The notes under the pieces: model-generated
What the model was told of the DNA's origin: nothing
The model's input: only the letters and a program-made list of their open reading frames with translations
Databases searched by the model: none
Source: Hirudinaria manillensis
Taxonomy: Eukaryota > Annelida > Clitellata > Hirudinida > Hirudinidae
DNA length: 64,000 nt
Assembly: GCA_034509925.1 (NCBI GenBank)
Contig: CM067532.1
Span: forward strand, 9,258,180 to 9,322,179
Direction of reading: 5' to 3'
Translations under genes and position numbers: made by a program
Shown here: piece after piece, positions 1 to 12,143 of the stretch
Numbering within the stretch: position 1 is the stretch's first letter
Layout of the letters: each line of letters starts with the position of its first letter

Positions 1-2700
1 AAACTCATAACTGAGGGTGCTGTCACCATGTCAAGACTTACCTCAAAGTCTAAGTCAAAGTGAACAAAAAAAGATTTGCCTCAACATAGGAAACTTGAAT
101 CAACAAATCCCATGAATGGCTATTTTTTTTTGTCTCACTAATCGCCTACTTTCAATCACCTCAAGTATCTGGCAGGCAACATTTTGAAGAAAGTTCGAAA
201 ATTCAATCCAAAAGCAGTAACACTTTATGAGGATGAAATCGAGGAGTGCTCAAGACTCTTAAGAGGTTCTTCTTCACTAATTATGATTTAATCATGAACT
301 TTATTAAAAGAAACAATTGATTTATTAAATTGAAGAAATAATCTCTATATTATGTTGAGTTCTCAATGACAGCATCAGTAAAATGTGAACTAGTTATTTT
401 AAATATATCTATATCCAGATATCCCAATGCAAGAATTTTACCAGACAAACTACCCTCCCCTGGTGCACTTTTACGAGTGGGCACTTATCAGTCTTGTAAC
501 TGTAAGGAAAGTTCGAGAATTCCAGTAAGCACTTTAATAAAATTAATTCAAATAACTTCCATTCTGGTATACTTGTGATTTTACCTTTTAGGAGAATTGC
601 CCTTGTCCCAGAGAGGCCTTGCACTGTTATTTAAGAACTTTACCAGACTCCATAACTATTAGAATATATGGTTTGCTGTTGTGTTTTGGATGCCGTCTTA
701 CCAATTTACTTATTTCTAAGATTTTTGCAATTCCGTAGTAGTATGTTAAGTGAAGTCAAGAAGTGTTTAATTCTTAGCTTTGTCGTTAAATCATAAGGAA
801 AATGTTTGTTTCCCAGAAAGGCTTAGCCCTAGTCACCCAGAAAATTAACATTTAATTCTGCTTCAAAATCCATATGAACAAGACATTAACACGTTCTAAA
901 CCGTTTCCTTTGCATCCGAATTCCAGAAAACTAAAACTACGAAAAATACTAGTAGCTTTGACTTGCACGCGCGTCGCCAGCCTCAAAAGTAGACTGTACA
1001 CAAAATGGCGACAGAAAATGCGCTCTAATGCAGAGACTTTTCGAAGAGTTTCAAAATAAATGTTCAAGTCTATGACATATAAATCAGGGCCTTCGAAGTA
1101 GTTTTGTCTTCCCAACATTAAGCTAACAGATAAACCACGCTAGAGTTCGTCATGGTTACCATCTGGAAATAAAACGGGCGCACGTCGAAAAGTAAATAAG
1201 CATTTATAATAAGCTAAGCAGAGCAAAAAAATAAACGAAAGACGAACAGAAGCTGGCTTCAGAACCTCGTTATGCAGCTCGTAAGTAGGATGTCGAACAA
1301 TTCAAGAAACTCAGTCTGCAGTGGCAGGTAAAACATAAGGATAAGTAGTCTCTGTCGACCAACTCTTAATAATGGCGGTGGAGGGGCGTCGTATCCCTTC
1401 GGAGAGACCAGATAGCTATCAGCGATATTTGCTGACGAATATCAAACGATTAGTTCTTGGCAAATTAAAGAATAAGTCTTGATTATGGCAGTTTTAAAAT
1501 TGGTTAAAGCCTTTGTCTGACAGAAAAGTGGCTGGAGGTTGAGAATTGAATCATTTCCCATTGCTGCTCGAGGCAGAAGAGTCATTGTGCTTCTGTAGTA
1601 AACAAATAAATTGGTACCTTTATCATTATTATGCTGTAGTTTGTTAATAAAGTGAAATGTGACACAATTATTGCACCAATGTTAGCTAAAACACACAATT
1701 CAAGGAACAAAATAAGTAATTGTATTTTGAGAATTCAAACCAATTTTGTGCTGGGTGAGGTGATGGAAGAACTTCTGGAAGATCTGTCTAGGAACTTCCT
1801 TTTAGGTTGAGGAGTGTTGATCTTAAGCAACAAGTTGCTGACCTTTTCCTGTGGAATAAGTTGTCATGATGATTAGAATCAATTAGAATCAATTTGAGAT
1901 TTGTTTTAATGACATAATATGATAACACTTGTCAGGTGATGATGAGTTTGATAAGTCAGATATAATTAAAACATGATTTATTGAAAGTCAGAATAAACCA
2001 AAAAAACTAAAATGTTTTACTCGCATGCCTCACTAGAAAAAGATCAAAAGAACGAGAGAGTTAACAACAAATCCTAAATCAATTGATTCTAGATGACCAA
2101 AAGAATTCAAAATCAAAGACAAAACAATAACACTAACTCATAAAAATGTTCCACTAACAACACTAACTTCTAAAAACATATAAGGCCAAAAAAAAAACTT
2201 TGTAACCAAAAGAATATATATATAAACCAATTTGAGAATGGAAAAGACTTGACTATAACAATAATGCGTTTCTTAGTAAAGAACATCGCAACACCACGTA
2301 ATCACAAAAGACCTGCATTTTCCTCTCATTGTGCATCGGAGTTCGGGCCTGGAAGACACCCAAACAAGGATTGGAAAGATGAAAGGGTAAAACTGCCTCT
2401 TTAAATACTTAACCCCAGCTGAGCCAAAATCTTTAAACCTCTTATATTTATTATTACTATTGTTATATTATTGCTCTGTTCTTTAAGAATATGATATTAT
2501 TATTATTGTAAATATTAATATTAAAGAATAGAATTGTTATTTCGTGTTTGTTACCTGTTACCGATATAGTAATAGTGTTATTAATGGAGTTAATTATAGC
2601 CGTCATCATAAAATAAATCTTCATCACCATCATCATTGTGACTACAACCTATGTTTGAATGCTTCTATCCTCCATAATATATAATTTAATAAAATCATAA
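1..2700. other. AT-rich stretch, no gene recognised
   Basis: Both strands were read. The longest open frames are below 90 codons, have no recognisable motif, and are not joined by convincing splice sites. A slightly GC-richer patch near 960-1040 holds a start codon in good context (ACAAAATGGCG) that meets a stop after 7 codons. The right end is the 3' flank of ECT2. The segment could hold untranslated exons or a non-coding transcript, but nothing visible supports that. Confidence 0.5.
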
Positions 2701-5700
2701 TCAGTCACTCACTGCAAATGTTTCTCTTCTCCTTGAGGTGGCCGGAGTGTGGATCACGGTTTCGTTCAGATCATCGCCAAAATTCTGCCAGATAGTCGTG
2801 TAAAAAAATGTCCGCAAAAAAAAGGTAAACCGCAAAAATAGACTAATGCAATATAATTTTTATACCTAAATACATGCTAATTAATTTTGTTTTTTTTTAA
2901 ATAGAAATAAATGGCAATTTCGTCGGATTTCAATCGAGGCATCCCTGAAAAGCAGGTGCATGCATTCATCAATCAATCAATCGATGCAATCAAGAACTTT
3001 CAACCAGGCTCACCGACTCGTTCGGATTGCACCCGGCTATCGTGCGCACGCTTGAGCAGGTGCTGGCCAGAGAAAACGTGGAGGCGCGGAACTCGGAATG
3101 GTTGTCGTTGGCGACGTGCGAAAGACCTTGATTGGTTCCCTTGTTCTGGCTTGGCGAACGTGTGAAATTCAATCCGCTCCTCCTGAACAATCTGCGAGGA
3201 AGAAGAATAAGGGGAACGAACGAAAGATTAACTAAACTTTAAAAAAACAGATTTTATTTTTGTTTTCTCCGTAATCAACTATGAGTCTTTGGTCCGCAGT
3301 CAATGTCTGACTAAGGCACCCGCTGCAATCACATAAAATAGCCAAAGAAATTCTATTTGAAGGCATTTTCAAGATTGAATTGATATAGCTTTAGCAATCA
3401 TGTAGCAAAGATGTGGAATTGTATCTATGACTGGTGTTGATAACGATTATTGTGATGGTTGTGGCGTTGATGATGATCATCTCCAAACCTCGAGAAGGTG
3501 CTGGTCCGTCGTGGGATGTTCGAAGCTTCGAGGCCCAACTCCCAACCCTTCCTTATTGCCACGAATTCAGTCTGCGATTGATTTCAATCGATTGGTCAAC
3601 TGACTAGAAACACTTTTCAACCCATTAGGTCTAACAACAACAGTGCTAATTGTTGCCATCATTATCACCACCACCACCACCACCACCACCACCATCACTA
3701 TCATCACCACTACCACCATCGTCGTCATCATCATCATCAAGACCCACGTACAGGTCTAGAGATGCAGACGAAGTTGCAGACGTTGACCGAAAGGACGTTG
3801 ACAAAGTTTTCCTTTTCCGTCGGATCCTCGAGTCTCAGGACGAATGCCAGGAGTGTGAAGTCGTCGTTGTTGCTCTGTACTATGATGCCCACTGACTCCG
3901 TGTTGCCTGTCCGAGGTGGTGATGATGATGATGATGGTGATGACGACGACGTCGATGATAATGATAGTGATGGCAGAAAATGATGGTTGCAGTCTTTAGA
4001 TGCAGATAAAGTTTGATTGATTCATTTTATGAAGGGGGAATTCTTAATTATTTCTACTAATTAAGGAAAATTAAACATTTTCTGAGGATCAAAGAGAATG
4101 ATAACCTTATAATAAGATAAAAGAATATTTAAAAAATAATAATAATATTCATCATAAATGGTGCAAAATAATTAATTTATTGATTTTGAATTGCCTTTAT
4201 TATTACAATTATTCATGATATCACTATAACTGGTTGCTGAACTACAACATATATATACACGGATGTCAGATGTTGCACCCACCTTCTCCATCCAGGATGT
4301 TGACGACTCTTTTAATGGATCGGAATTCCTGGGTGCCCAGGTACTTGTACAGAGGTCTTGATTTGGAGGGATTTGACCTTTTCTTGGCGACCTGGAAAGA
4401 ACATGGAGGATGAAGAACATGACGATGATCACCTATCATTGAGAGGTGAATTATCATATACAGATGTAGATGATGACGATGTTATTATGTAATGAATTTG
4501 GAGCATGGCAAAAGATTGAAGCTGACATTTTTGAATACCTTGTTCAATTCATAAAGTTGTCCACGTAAAGCATTAAGATTAAGACTACACTTGAGAAAAT
4601 TTATTATCAGTTATCTTCATCGTCGTCGTCTTCATCATCATCGTGAATCAAAAATAATAAATAAAAGCAAAAGAAACTTTGAGACGGCTAACCACGAGAC
4701 AGTCCGAGAAGACGAACAGAGTCAAGAGGTGACCTCTCATGTCGAGGCAGTCGGTGACTTCGATGCAGTCCACTCGGCAGGTCAGCGTGCGACTTGCTGA
4801 CAACAGAGTCGACTGCAATTGGCACGATTTAAGAAAAGAAAATGAATTAATAAATAATGTTAACAAAGACAACAATAACAACAACAATAATAATAATAAC
4901 GAATCAAAATATTTTTGAATGAATGAGTATAGGGCCATTGTAGAAATGAGTGCTGACACTTCCTACTATGATGGTATCTAAGATACCTAAGGTATCATAA
5001 GGTACTCTAAAGATTGGCCAAGAAATAGCAATGTACCGGTGCCTTGTCCAACAGTTTCACAGTGTTAACAACTTCCATGAAGGAGTCATGTTTCTTCTTG
5101 ATTTTGTCTATAAAGCTGTTTAAATTAAGATAAACCATTTAATTTATTCATTTGCTGGCCATCTAATGAATGTATTTTTTATTTATTCATTCATTCATTC
5201 ATTCATTCATTCATTCATTCAAGCCAGAAAGATCACACGATCACATGATTACATCACAAGTGAAAGGATACACTCACTCCAAGACTTTACCCAAGGCTAC
5301 CAAGGCATTTTTAAGAGGCTCAGAGTCCCTGTGATCAGCTGGAGTCACCTTCTCTATATCTGCAGACGATTTTTGACAAATTACATAAATTATAATATTA
5401 TAACCAAATTATATACTTACAATAATACCTATAATTTATATTATATTTACAATGAAAACCTATTCACATTATTATATCTCATTCGTGTCATCATATTATT
5501 AGATTATAACCTTCAATAATTTAATGACCATTAGTATATAACTATTATCATTCTTAACGACAAAAACCTTTGAGAAGCAGTAGGATGCTCGGAAGCCTCT
5601 GCACGGGTCTGATCAGCAGCTCCTCCAAGGATTGCTTGCCACATTCGGGAAACGTCTGGCAGAGCTGGAGTTGAAGTCATCGCTTAGAAACCGTCGTCAA

Positions 5701-5953
5701 CGACGTAATAAATTAACGACATAATAAATTAAAGACGTAATAAATTAACGACGAGGCAAGTGGAAGATCATTTTTGGAATGTTTACTGTTTCAGCAACAC
5801 TGACAACAACAACAATGATATTCTCATTTGATAAAAAAAAATAGATGTGGTAATATACAAGTTGTTGTATAACATAGTATATTATACTTGTTGTTAACTT
5901 AATCACCAATTGTATTTTAGCCAATGCTGATGACCTCATTGTTGGCCAGCCTT

Positions 5954-5988
<35 letters not shown>

Positions 5989-6300
5989 CTAGTTAATTGA
6001 TTAACACTAACACATAAAAATGCCCTAAATCTGGGATTCTTGTCCCTGTAGGTCTGGACGGCCTTCTGCGTAGCCTGGTAGAAGTTTATGAATTGTGGAT
6101 AGCACTTGAGGAACCTTTCAGACTGAAAAGAGTTCAAAGTTCAGAGGTCAAGTTAGAGATATAGTGGTTATATTATATAGTGAGATATAACGATTTTGAT
6201 AATAGTAATAAATTCAACGAACTTGGTAATGACTACAATTATGGCAAGTGATAGTAATAATAACAATGCAACAACTATGTAATATAAAATCAGTAATAAC

Positions 6301-6341
<41 letters not shown>

Positions 6342-9300
6342 CAATCTCACACTTGTCATCATCGTCATCACCATGATTTAAATTCTCAAAGACTATCATC
6401 ATCACCTGCTTCACTACGATATCTCCGACTGTATTCGGTCCTTCCCAGTTGTTGACGAGCTTCTCTAGCTCCGCCCCGAATTCCAAATGGGTGTTCCTGA
6501 TTGGTATGATACCCTCGAACAACTCTTTCGATTCCTGGGGGTTCAAGATGGCTCCTCCCCTTTGGGACTCGTTCTCTGCTCCTTCCTTGATCTTCTACAC
6601 ATATAAAATGAAGGGTTTACAGTGGTATTCAGAGATTAAGCTGTCAATTATTGTATTCTTTAACTTAATTACTATCAATTTAATGGCAATAAGTAATGAA
6701 TAATAATTAAAATATTAGTATATTAATGTAAAATAATAACTAAAATAATTTAATCGTTTAATAATTATTCACCTTGGCTCTGCCAGGTAAAGTTATCGTT
6801 ATAAATCAAAATATTAAATATGCCTTGCAGAATCACAACACAACATCATATGAGTTATTATTGTTGCCAAGCGACTCACCATGACAATGACTGTGAGTAT
6901 GGCCAGGTAGTTGCACTCGGTAACGTACAACTCGTATATGCGGTTCTCCCTCTTGCATCCCGGACCTCGAATCAACCCCCTCTCCCTGACCTGCTGATGA
7001 CCTAGTTATGCAAAGGTCAGAGGTAAAGTTAAGAATTACAATTACCTGCTAATGATTATATTTATTACATTAAGATTTTAATGTCTGTTTTAATAAATCA
7101 CATAAATAAAGCCATCAACAGGATCGTTTTCTCAGTTGCCATGCCAAGCAAAAACCTATTCAAACGTAATCTTTGCATCAAAAAAATCGACCAGAAGTCA
7201 AAATGACCGGCAACCGCACCTTCACCTCCCTGGCGGAGGCGGTTCTCCCCCGGGGGACTGGCAGAGTCATCGAGTGCACCGGAGTCGAGACTTCCGAATT
7301 CCCGGTCGACTTCCTTGACGAGCTTCTTGACGTCGTCCCGGACGTACCTTTTCTGTTCCGACTCCGATCTCAAGAGCTTCGTTCCGGGCCTCTGTTCGAA
7401 CTGATTCCATTGCAAACTATTATTTTTAATTTAATTGTATAGTAATTAATCGTATTATTTAATCGTATAACTCGTCATTGTTTAGTATGCAATGGAATTT
7501 CATTAAGTTAGAAAGTATCATGATTTTTAATTAATTAAAATAATAATTAATAACAATAATATCGCATTGCGATCATTTATCTGGAAGAGTTTTAACCTTT
7601 CTCTCTATCTGATTGTCGTGAGGGCAGGAAAAGAGGCTCTCCTCTGCACGGGCCACTATAAGGATGCTCGACCAGAACCACTGCCAAGAATGCAAAAAGG
7701 AAGGTTGGTCAATAGAATTCCGGAGAATAGCATTTAATTAAAATAATATAATTTCGTTTAAATTATTTAAAAAAAAAGGAGATATTTACAAACATGAAGT
7801 GTAAAAATTAGAATTATTTGCATTTAAAAACAGAAGATGGTTCCCACAAGACAAAAAAATGACCATAACAGAATCAATTTTCCAATTTCAATACTACTTA
7901 CAACCTCATGAATAATCCACACCACCTCAACTCTAGTATTGCATATCCACATTAAACCTACCTACCCACCTACCTATCTACCTGTACACCTATAGCCTCG
8001 ACAACATTACATTTCGACTCACCTGCGACGTCACTACGAAGGTTCCGTCAGGTATGGCGACTCCGTCCAATGACTTGGCATTGTTTTCGTTGATCACGAC
8101 GTGAGTGCATTCAGAGGCAGACAGTACAACAGTGCCCTCTGAAATATTCAAGCTTTAAGCAATAAAATCGAGCAATAAATATTGATAACATTTCTTGATA
8201 TGAGATGCACTGCATTTTAAAGGGTGAAATAAATACTTCGTAGGATTTGAACCCACAACCATACGAATGCAGTCAAGTAAAACCATCGCTAGGTGCATAG
8301 ACCGAAGTCATTATTTACCAACAGAACTCAACATTCGTTAACTGCAACTTTGAGAAAGTAATGACAGATGAAGTCGATGAAAAGAATTACAAAAACCAAT
8401 CCTGCTTCACCACTGTGTCTTTGGCCATTGAAAAATGACGACAACTTAAAACGTAAATGAAAAAGATTTGGTACAAGTTCCAGAAAAAGGTCACAAACGG
8501 TTCTCGATGGTGAGGGAGGACATGTGTTTCTTCTCCTCCTTCGTGAAGTTGAAGAACGTCAGAGCCAGGCCCTTGAAGGGCTTCCATCGAAACTGATTCT
8601 GTCGAAAATTTGGTTTTCCGATCACGACCTCAGCCTTCGTTGCAGATTCCACAATCGCATTCACGATCATTGCTGTCACATCTCGTGCAATATCTACTTC
8701 TATCTCAGTTAGTGTTATTATTATGTTGCTTATCATGGTCGTGATCATTATTTACAATGTCAACAGTAATATTATTGGCAGCAGTGACTAATCACTGTTC
8801 TGCGGCAACGTGAAATTGGCAGGACCAATCGGTTTTTACATAGTTCAATCATAGCCAGCCAACAGATAAATGAAATCATTCCTTTGAGAAGTCAATTAAT
8901 CAATCATTCAACCACATCAACTGCTAGAGAGTTTGCAAGAGAATTTAGAAACTAACAAAGACATTTTCAGAGACTGCACTGAATTCAAACTCATCCCTCC
9001 TCTCCCAGCAGTAATGGATCCATTCCCATGACATCACAGGGATGTCCAAGCTGGCCGCTCTCTAGGTTGACAGTTGAATGATTAAATTATGAAAATAACT
9101 CAAGAAATTTTTAAATAAATAACTGAAAACTATAAAACAGAGACATAAAAAAGTACCCTGTACTGGTCACAAGTCGAATTTGATGAGACGAGATGCGTTA
9201 TCTTCGAGGTGACTTCAGGTTTGAGGGTGGCCCCCATGTACTTTGCCAGAGCAGACTGCAATGGAAGTAATGGACACAAGTCAAGGCTCACAAGGATGAC

Positions 9301-10034
9301 AGTTTCAAAAACCATTTTGTGGCTGTTAAACTTTTTCAAAACTCAAGAACAGAGTTCTGTTTTATTTGTATTATAAACAAATATTTTCACTTTAGCTATA
9401 TAAATGCTGCCACCTTAAAAATATCAAAGTATAGACTGAATTGAAAAGATCATAACTTAATTTTGGTTATACCAACATCATGACCATTTTATTGGATATT
9501 TTTCAAATAGATCAGCTTAATCCTCACCCAATGAGATTGCTTTTCCACTTCAGTGTGGTCACAACTTTTAATCTTATCAAAGGCCATGATGATCCCTTCC
9601 ATTGACAGGCAATAAAGAGGCCTCACTCTGTATGGAATCTGATTTTAAAATAAGTTAGAGGAAAGTCTATAAAATTCATAACATCTCTTGTGGAATAGAG
9701 ATATTGATAACCTTTTGGTTTTTTTTGACTGAATGTGTCAAAAGTCCAGCAGATATGATTCGGTTTTGTCTGCATTCTTTCAGAGTCTTGAAAGAAGTTC
9801 CCTCAAAATGTTGGAACACAAAAGTTATGTTAGAATCGTTCTTAAACTCTAGTCCAGTGTCTGAATAAACCACGTCAATGCCCAGTGTCTGAAAATGTTA
9901 ACCCTCACTTATGCAAACAGAAATTTAGTAAATCTTTAACTGACACGAACCTTTACGGCGCTTTCAAGTTCATTCGACTTGCGCAAATTTAATCCAACAA
10001 CGACGACCCTGTCTTTATATGATGTAAAAAACAT
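2701..10034 (-). CDS. ECT2: ECT2/Pebble-type Rho guanine nucleotide exchange factor, about 20 exons
   Basis: In known systems ECT2 activates RhoA at the spindle midzone to drive the cytokinetic ring. Exons on the minus strand, 5' to 3': 9951-10034, 9712-9888, 9528-9638, 9157-9255, 8963-9061, 8499-8598, 8023-8138, 7597-7680, 7226-7400, 6880-7001, 6406-6594, 6012-6122, 5568-5664, 5278-5359, 5037-5115, 4678-4812, 4283-4391, 3748-3891, 3014-3182, 2701-2784. Exons 1-8 hold the N-terminal BRCT repeats (for example SKITHLVS, MSWEWIHYCW, ECTHVVINEN). Exons 10-15 hold the RhoGEF (DH) domain (YELYVTECNYLAIL, QSLEELLIRPVQRLPSILLL). Exons 16-18 hold the PH domain (LFVFSDCLVV). Phases agree from exon 1 to exon 18. 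The 18-19 junction does not, so a small exon between 3190 and 3748 may be missing. The start codon at 10034 opens directly into the first BRCT strand (MFFTSYKDRVVVVG), shorter at the N terminus than human ECT2. Identity is firm; exact edges are less so. Confidence 0.9.
8222..8325 (-). repeat. Possible tRNA-derived SINE fragment in an ECT2 intron
   Basis: On the minus strand the segment has an RNA polymerase III B-box-like string (GGTTCAAATCC) preceded by a box-A-like string (CCTAGCGATGGTT) about 40 bases upstream, with an A/T-rich tail after it. No full tRNA cloverleaf can be folded. This layout is typical of tRNA-derived SINEs, but one copy alone cannot prove it. It lies between ECT2 exons 6 and 7 in the sense direction. 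Confidence 0.35.
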
Positions 10035-10658
10035 AATGAAGCATGCAATTGATTCTTTGAGAAGCTATTTGTTCAAGTCGCATTTCCATGTTTGAAAAAA
10101 CACCTACTAAGTTCGCTGGATGTTCCTTGAGTATTTTGAGACGTTCTACTAGTATCTAAACTAGCATAAAAACGCTTCGAGGTCATGGTTAAACAAAATA
10201 AACTAATTGCTAATTAGGATAAAACTTATTCCGTAGTACGTAAAAAGTGCCCCGCTATAAATATTCAACCATCGCGCTTCCTGAGGTATGACTGAAAAGG
10301 TGAGAAAGTATGATTTTCACAATTCAAGTTGTCGGGTGAGATTTAATTTTTTAATAAAGCATTAAAGTATTTCTAACTTTAAAATGTGATTTACAGATAA
10401 ATAATCAAATCCTGATAAGAATAGCGACCTCACTTTGTCTGCAAGACGGCATTCATTTTTAGTTTATTTTTAATCTTTTAATTAAAATACTTATTTTCAT
10501 AAATTTACTGTCTTGAGATTTGTTCGTAGCCTCCGTACGAATATCATGCAAGTTTAGTCTGCTAATAATCTACAAATAACAGGCCGACTAGGCTACGGAC
10601 TTACGTAAGTTTATATGTCAGTTGGTACTTCATCTGACATCGTATGAAGATTTCTGTG
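10035..10658. promoter_or_regulatory. Shared head-to-head promoter region of ECT2 and LST2
   Basis: The start codons of ECT2 (minus) and LST2 (plus) are 624 bp apart and point away from each other, so both promoters and 5' leaders must lie here unless untranslated exons extend outward. The region is AT-rich, lacks microsatellites, unlike most of the window, and shows no obvious TATA box. Near 10560-10610 there is a less AT-rich stretch. The bidirectional role is inferred from geometry. Confidence 0.5.
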
Positions 10659-12090
10659 ATGAATTCTCTCAGGAAATGGCTATTAAAGCCGAAAGTACGG
10701 GTAGTTTATTAAAGTGTTTGAATTAATTCGTAATTAAAATGTCGTTTCTCTTTCTTTCATCTGGGAATGAAGTTGTTTTCGATATGTGCTGGGTCTAGTT
10801 AAGTTTTATGTGTCAACAGTATTTGTGGATTTAAAACGAATTACATTAGCACTCTCAATACTCAGAGATCCGACCCAAGTCTCCTTGCCAAGTTTTATTA
10901 CGCTGACGAGGAACTGAATGCTGTAGCATCTGAACTGGACAGTTTTGATGGCAGGAAGGACACGGCCAGGTGTAACAGCTTGGTTATGAAGCTGAGGAAC
11001 CGTCAAGATTCTGTGCTCACAATAATCGAGCAAATAATGAGGGAAATTATACCAAATAGCAGGGCCAGAAGAGATTACAGAATCAAATTTCCTGAAGAGG
11101 TATTACAGGAAAGTTTGGCTGGTCAGCTCTGGTTTGGAGCAGAGGTTAGTGTTTGGATAGCTGAAAAATTATAATGTACCGGAACACAAATTTTGATACA
11201 TTCTGAATTGTTTGTGTAGGTCATAACCAATATCTGTATAACCTCTAATAACTTTTAGAAATTTGTTAGAAAGCTCAAAGGGTCATATTTCTTAAAACAG
11301 GTTTCGTTGTTGATATTTAATACAAATAATTATCTTTAAAAATGATCATTATTAGCACATTTTACACATTAAATCCTACATCCTTCTTCTCAAGCGAAAC
11401 CATCATCATCATAACTTATACAACTGCAATATTTAAAAATTATTCCTTTTTTACTTTGATTTTTTTTTCTTCTTTTAACGTCATAATATCTGAAAATCCT
11501 CTGCTCAGTGCCTGGCAGCCGGCTCTAGCATCGTCAACAAGGAGATCGAGAGCATGACCATGAGGCCTCTGGCAAAGTCATTCACGAAACAACTGGACGA
11601 GTTGAGGAGTCTCCTGAGGGAACAGTGCTTCAGGAGCCTTTACTCATATACTCAGCAGGTTCTCGATTAATAAACGATTAATAATTTATTAATTAATGGA
11701 GGAGGAGGACAAGGATGCTAGCGGTGATGATAATGGTATTGAAAATAATATGGACTGTAGGATTATTATATTTCATTATTATATATTAAAATTAACAAAG
11801 ATGTGATGACATAGTTTAAGTTGTTGTTATAATAACAACTAGCAACTAAATTTTTGTTAATTATTTGTTAATTATTAATAATATTAGTTAATGGTTTTTT
11901 TTTTTAATTCTTGCCTGAGGTCTTGTGTGTTTATGTGTTTGTTTGTGTGTTTGTTTATTTATGTTCATTGAACATCAATAAGGTGATTTGTGAGCACTTT
12001 ATGTGATAATAAATCTTTGGTGATAACATCCTGGATTCGATTTGATGATTTGATTCAGTTGCTGGTTATCATATGTTTGCATCTGTGATA

Positions 12091-12143
<53 letters not shown>

